From: UBA7662 sp943369355
GTDB taxonomy: Bacteria; Bacteroidota; Bacteroidia; UBA7662
Reading direction: 5' to 3'
Length of the DNA: 64,000 bases
NCBI GenBank assembly: GCA_943369355.1
Contig: CALRMX020000001.1
Coordinates: 124,001 to 188,000, forward strand
A program made the position numbers and the translations under genes. The first letter of the stretch is position 1; every line of letters begins with the position of its first letter. Positions 63,648 to 64,000 of the stretch are shown piece after piece. Under the pieces are notes generated by a model that saw nothing but the letters and a program-made list of their open reading frames with translations, did not search any database and was not told the DNA's origin.

Positions 63648-64000
63648 AAAACTACGACTTTAATGCTGGTGAGGTTTTGTTTATCAATAAACCTCTCGAA
63701 TGGACTAGTTTTCAATTGGTCAAGAAGATAAGATACGCCTCCAAGTGTAAGAAGATAGGTCATGCCGGAACACTCGATCCTTTAGCCACAGGATTAATGA
63801 TTTTGTGCACGGGGAAAGCCACGAAGCAAATTGAATCGTATATGGGGCTTGAAAAAGTGTATACGGGATGTTTTCGTTTAGGTGAAACTACGCCGAGTTA
63901 TGACCGAGAAACAGAAGTTAATGCTCGATTTGCTTGGGAACATATTGACAAACAGCTATTAGAAACTGCCCGTGTACATTTCACGGGTCAAATTCAACAA
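63644..64000 (+). CDS. truB: tRNA pseudouridine(55) synthase TruB, 5' part
   Basis: Makes pseudouridine at position 55 in the T loop of tRNAs. The window holds 119 codons. The catalytic motif GHAGTLDPLATG is present with its Asp, preceded by EVLFINKPLEWTSFQLVKK and followed by MILCTGKATKQ and YTGCFRLGETTPSYD. The start is the TTG at 63644-63646, which overlaps the uppP stop in TTGA; no ATG is available before the conserved region. Cut by the right edge. Confidence 0.93.
   Translation, partial: MKNYDFNAGEVLFINKPLEWTSFQLVKKIRYASKCKKIGHAGTLDPLATGLMILCTGKATKQIESYMGLEKVYTGCFRLGETTPSYDRETEVNARFAWEHIDKQLLETARVHFTGQIQQ

Noticed and set aside
1..64000. Prophage, insertion sequence or integrative element
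   Set aside because: No integrase, transposase, phage structural gene, terminal inverted repeat or attachment-like duplication at the tRNA genes was seen, and base composition looks even.

Overview
The window comes from a member of the Bacteroidota, probably a Cytophagales-like or related environmental lineage. The evidence is: three large secreted proteins ending in type IX secretion (T9SS) sorting domains, one gliding-motility-type (type B) and two type A; Bacteroidota-style promoters with a TAnnTTTG -7 box, seen before tRNA-Lys, tRNA-Ser, the peroxiredoxin and other genes; little Shine-Dalgarno signal before genes; and lineage-typical genes (DUF3098, the alternative GlmU-like nucleotidyltransferase, a fused E1 alpha/beta 2-oxoacid dehydrogenase). 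Base composition is AT-rich and even. I see no prophage, insertion sequence, integrase or CRISPR array. Species or genus cannot be given from this window alone.

Layout. 1-710: the start of a ligase-associated exonuclease running off the left edge. 759-5890: a three-gene run of a membrane-anchored unknown, a DUF481-like barrel and a 1214-residue SBBP/PKD surface protein. 6023-6095: tRNA-Lys. 6093-8668: a two-component pair (7TMR-DISM kinase and NarL-type regulator). 8829-14294: housekeeping genes (HdeD-like, TrmN6, PdxH, YqgE, ApbE, an NqrM-like small protein, MazG, PAP2 phosphatase). 14265-18550: a MacAB-like ABC exporter operon with two permeases. 18679-19828: peroxiredoxin and tRNAs Arg, Ser and Pro. 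20008-28218: a secretion block with a lipoprotein, a 1662-residue lipase/beta-helix T9SS protein, a tiny conserved-looking gene and another T9SS protein.

28407-30947 is ClpC. 31008-39957 is one long, tightly packed operon: GlmU-like, TpiA, PrmA, a 1467-residue secreted unknown, PlsY, ClpS and an M48 protease. 39954-42971 holds a LOG protein and the fused E1 dehydrogenase. 43139-47922 holds a DUF1573 protein, an aminotransferase, acetyl-CoA synthetase and a YeiH-like exporter. 48046-53960 holds a TPR signalling protein and two coupled S9 peptidases. 54047-56253 is an ECF sigma factor, putative anti-sigma and outer-membrane protein cassette. 56301-58746 is a TPR hybrid histidine kinase split by a one-base frameshift. 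58768-64000 holds LeuS and the divergent ftsX-DUF3098-uppP-truB operon, cut by the right edge.

Genes are very tightly packed. Many same-strand neighbours overlap by 1-8 bases, and several convergent pairs overlap by 4-30 bases. No stretch over 300 bases lacks a gene; the longest gaps (about 160-195 bases, at 8669-8828, 19829-20007, 25879-26052, 28219-28406 and 44850-45044) hold only promoters, terminators or nothing I recognise. I found no obvious defence or mobile system. The most unusual items are the 1467-residue secreted unknown locked into a lipid/ClpS operon, the lipase/beta-helix/T9SS fusion, a hairpin whose loop is exactly a -7 promoter box, a kinase gene whose last codons are the terminator of the opposing tRNA, and the frameshifted hybrid kinase.
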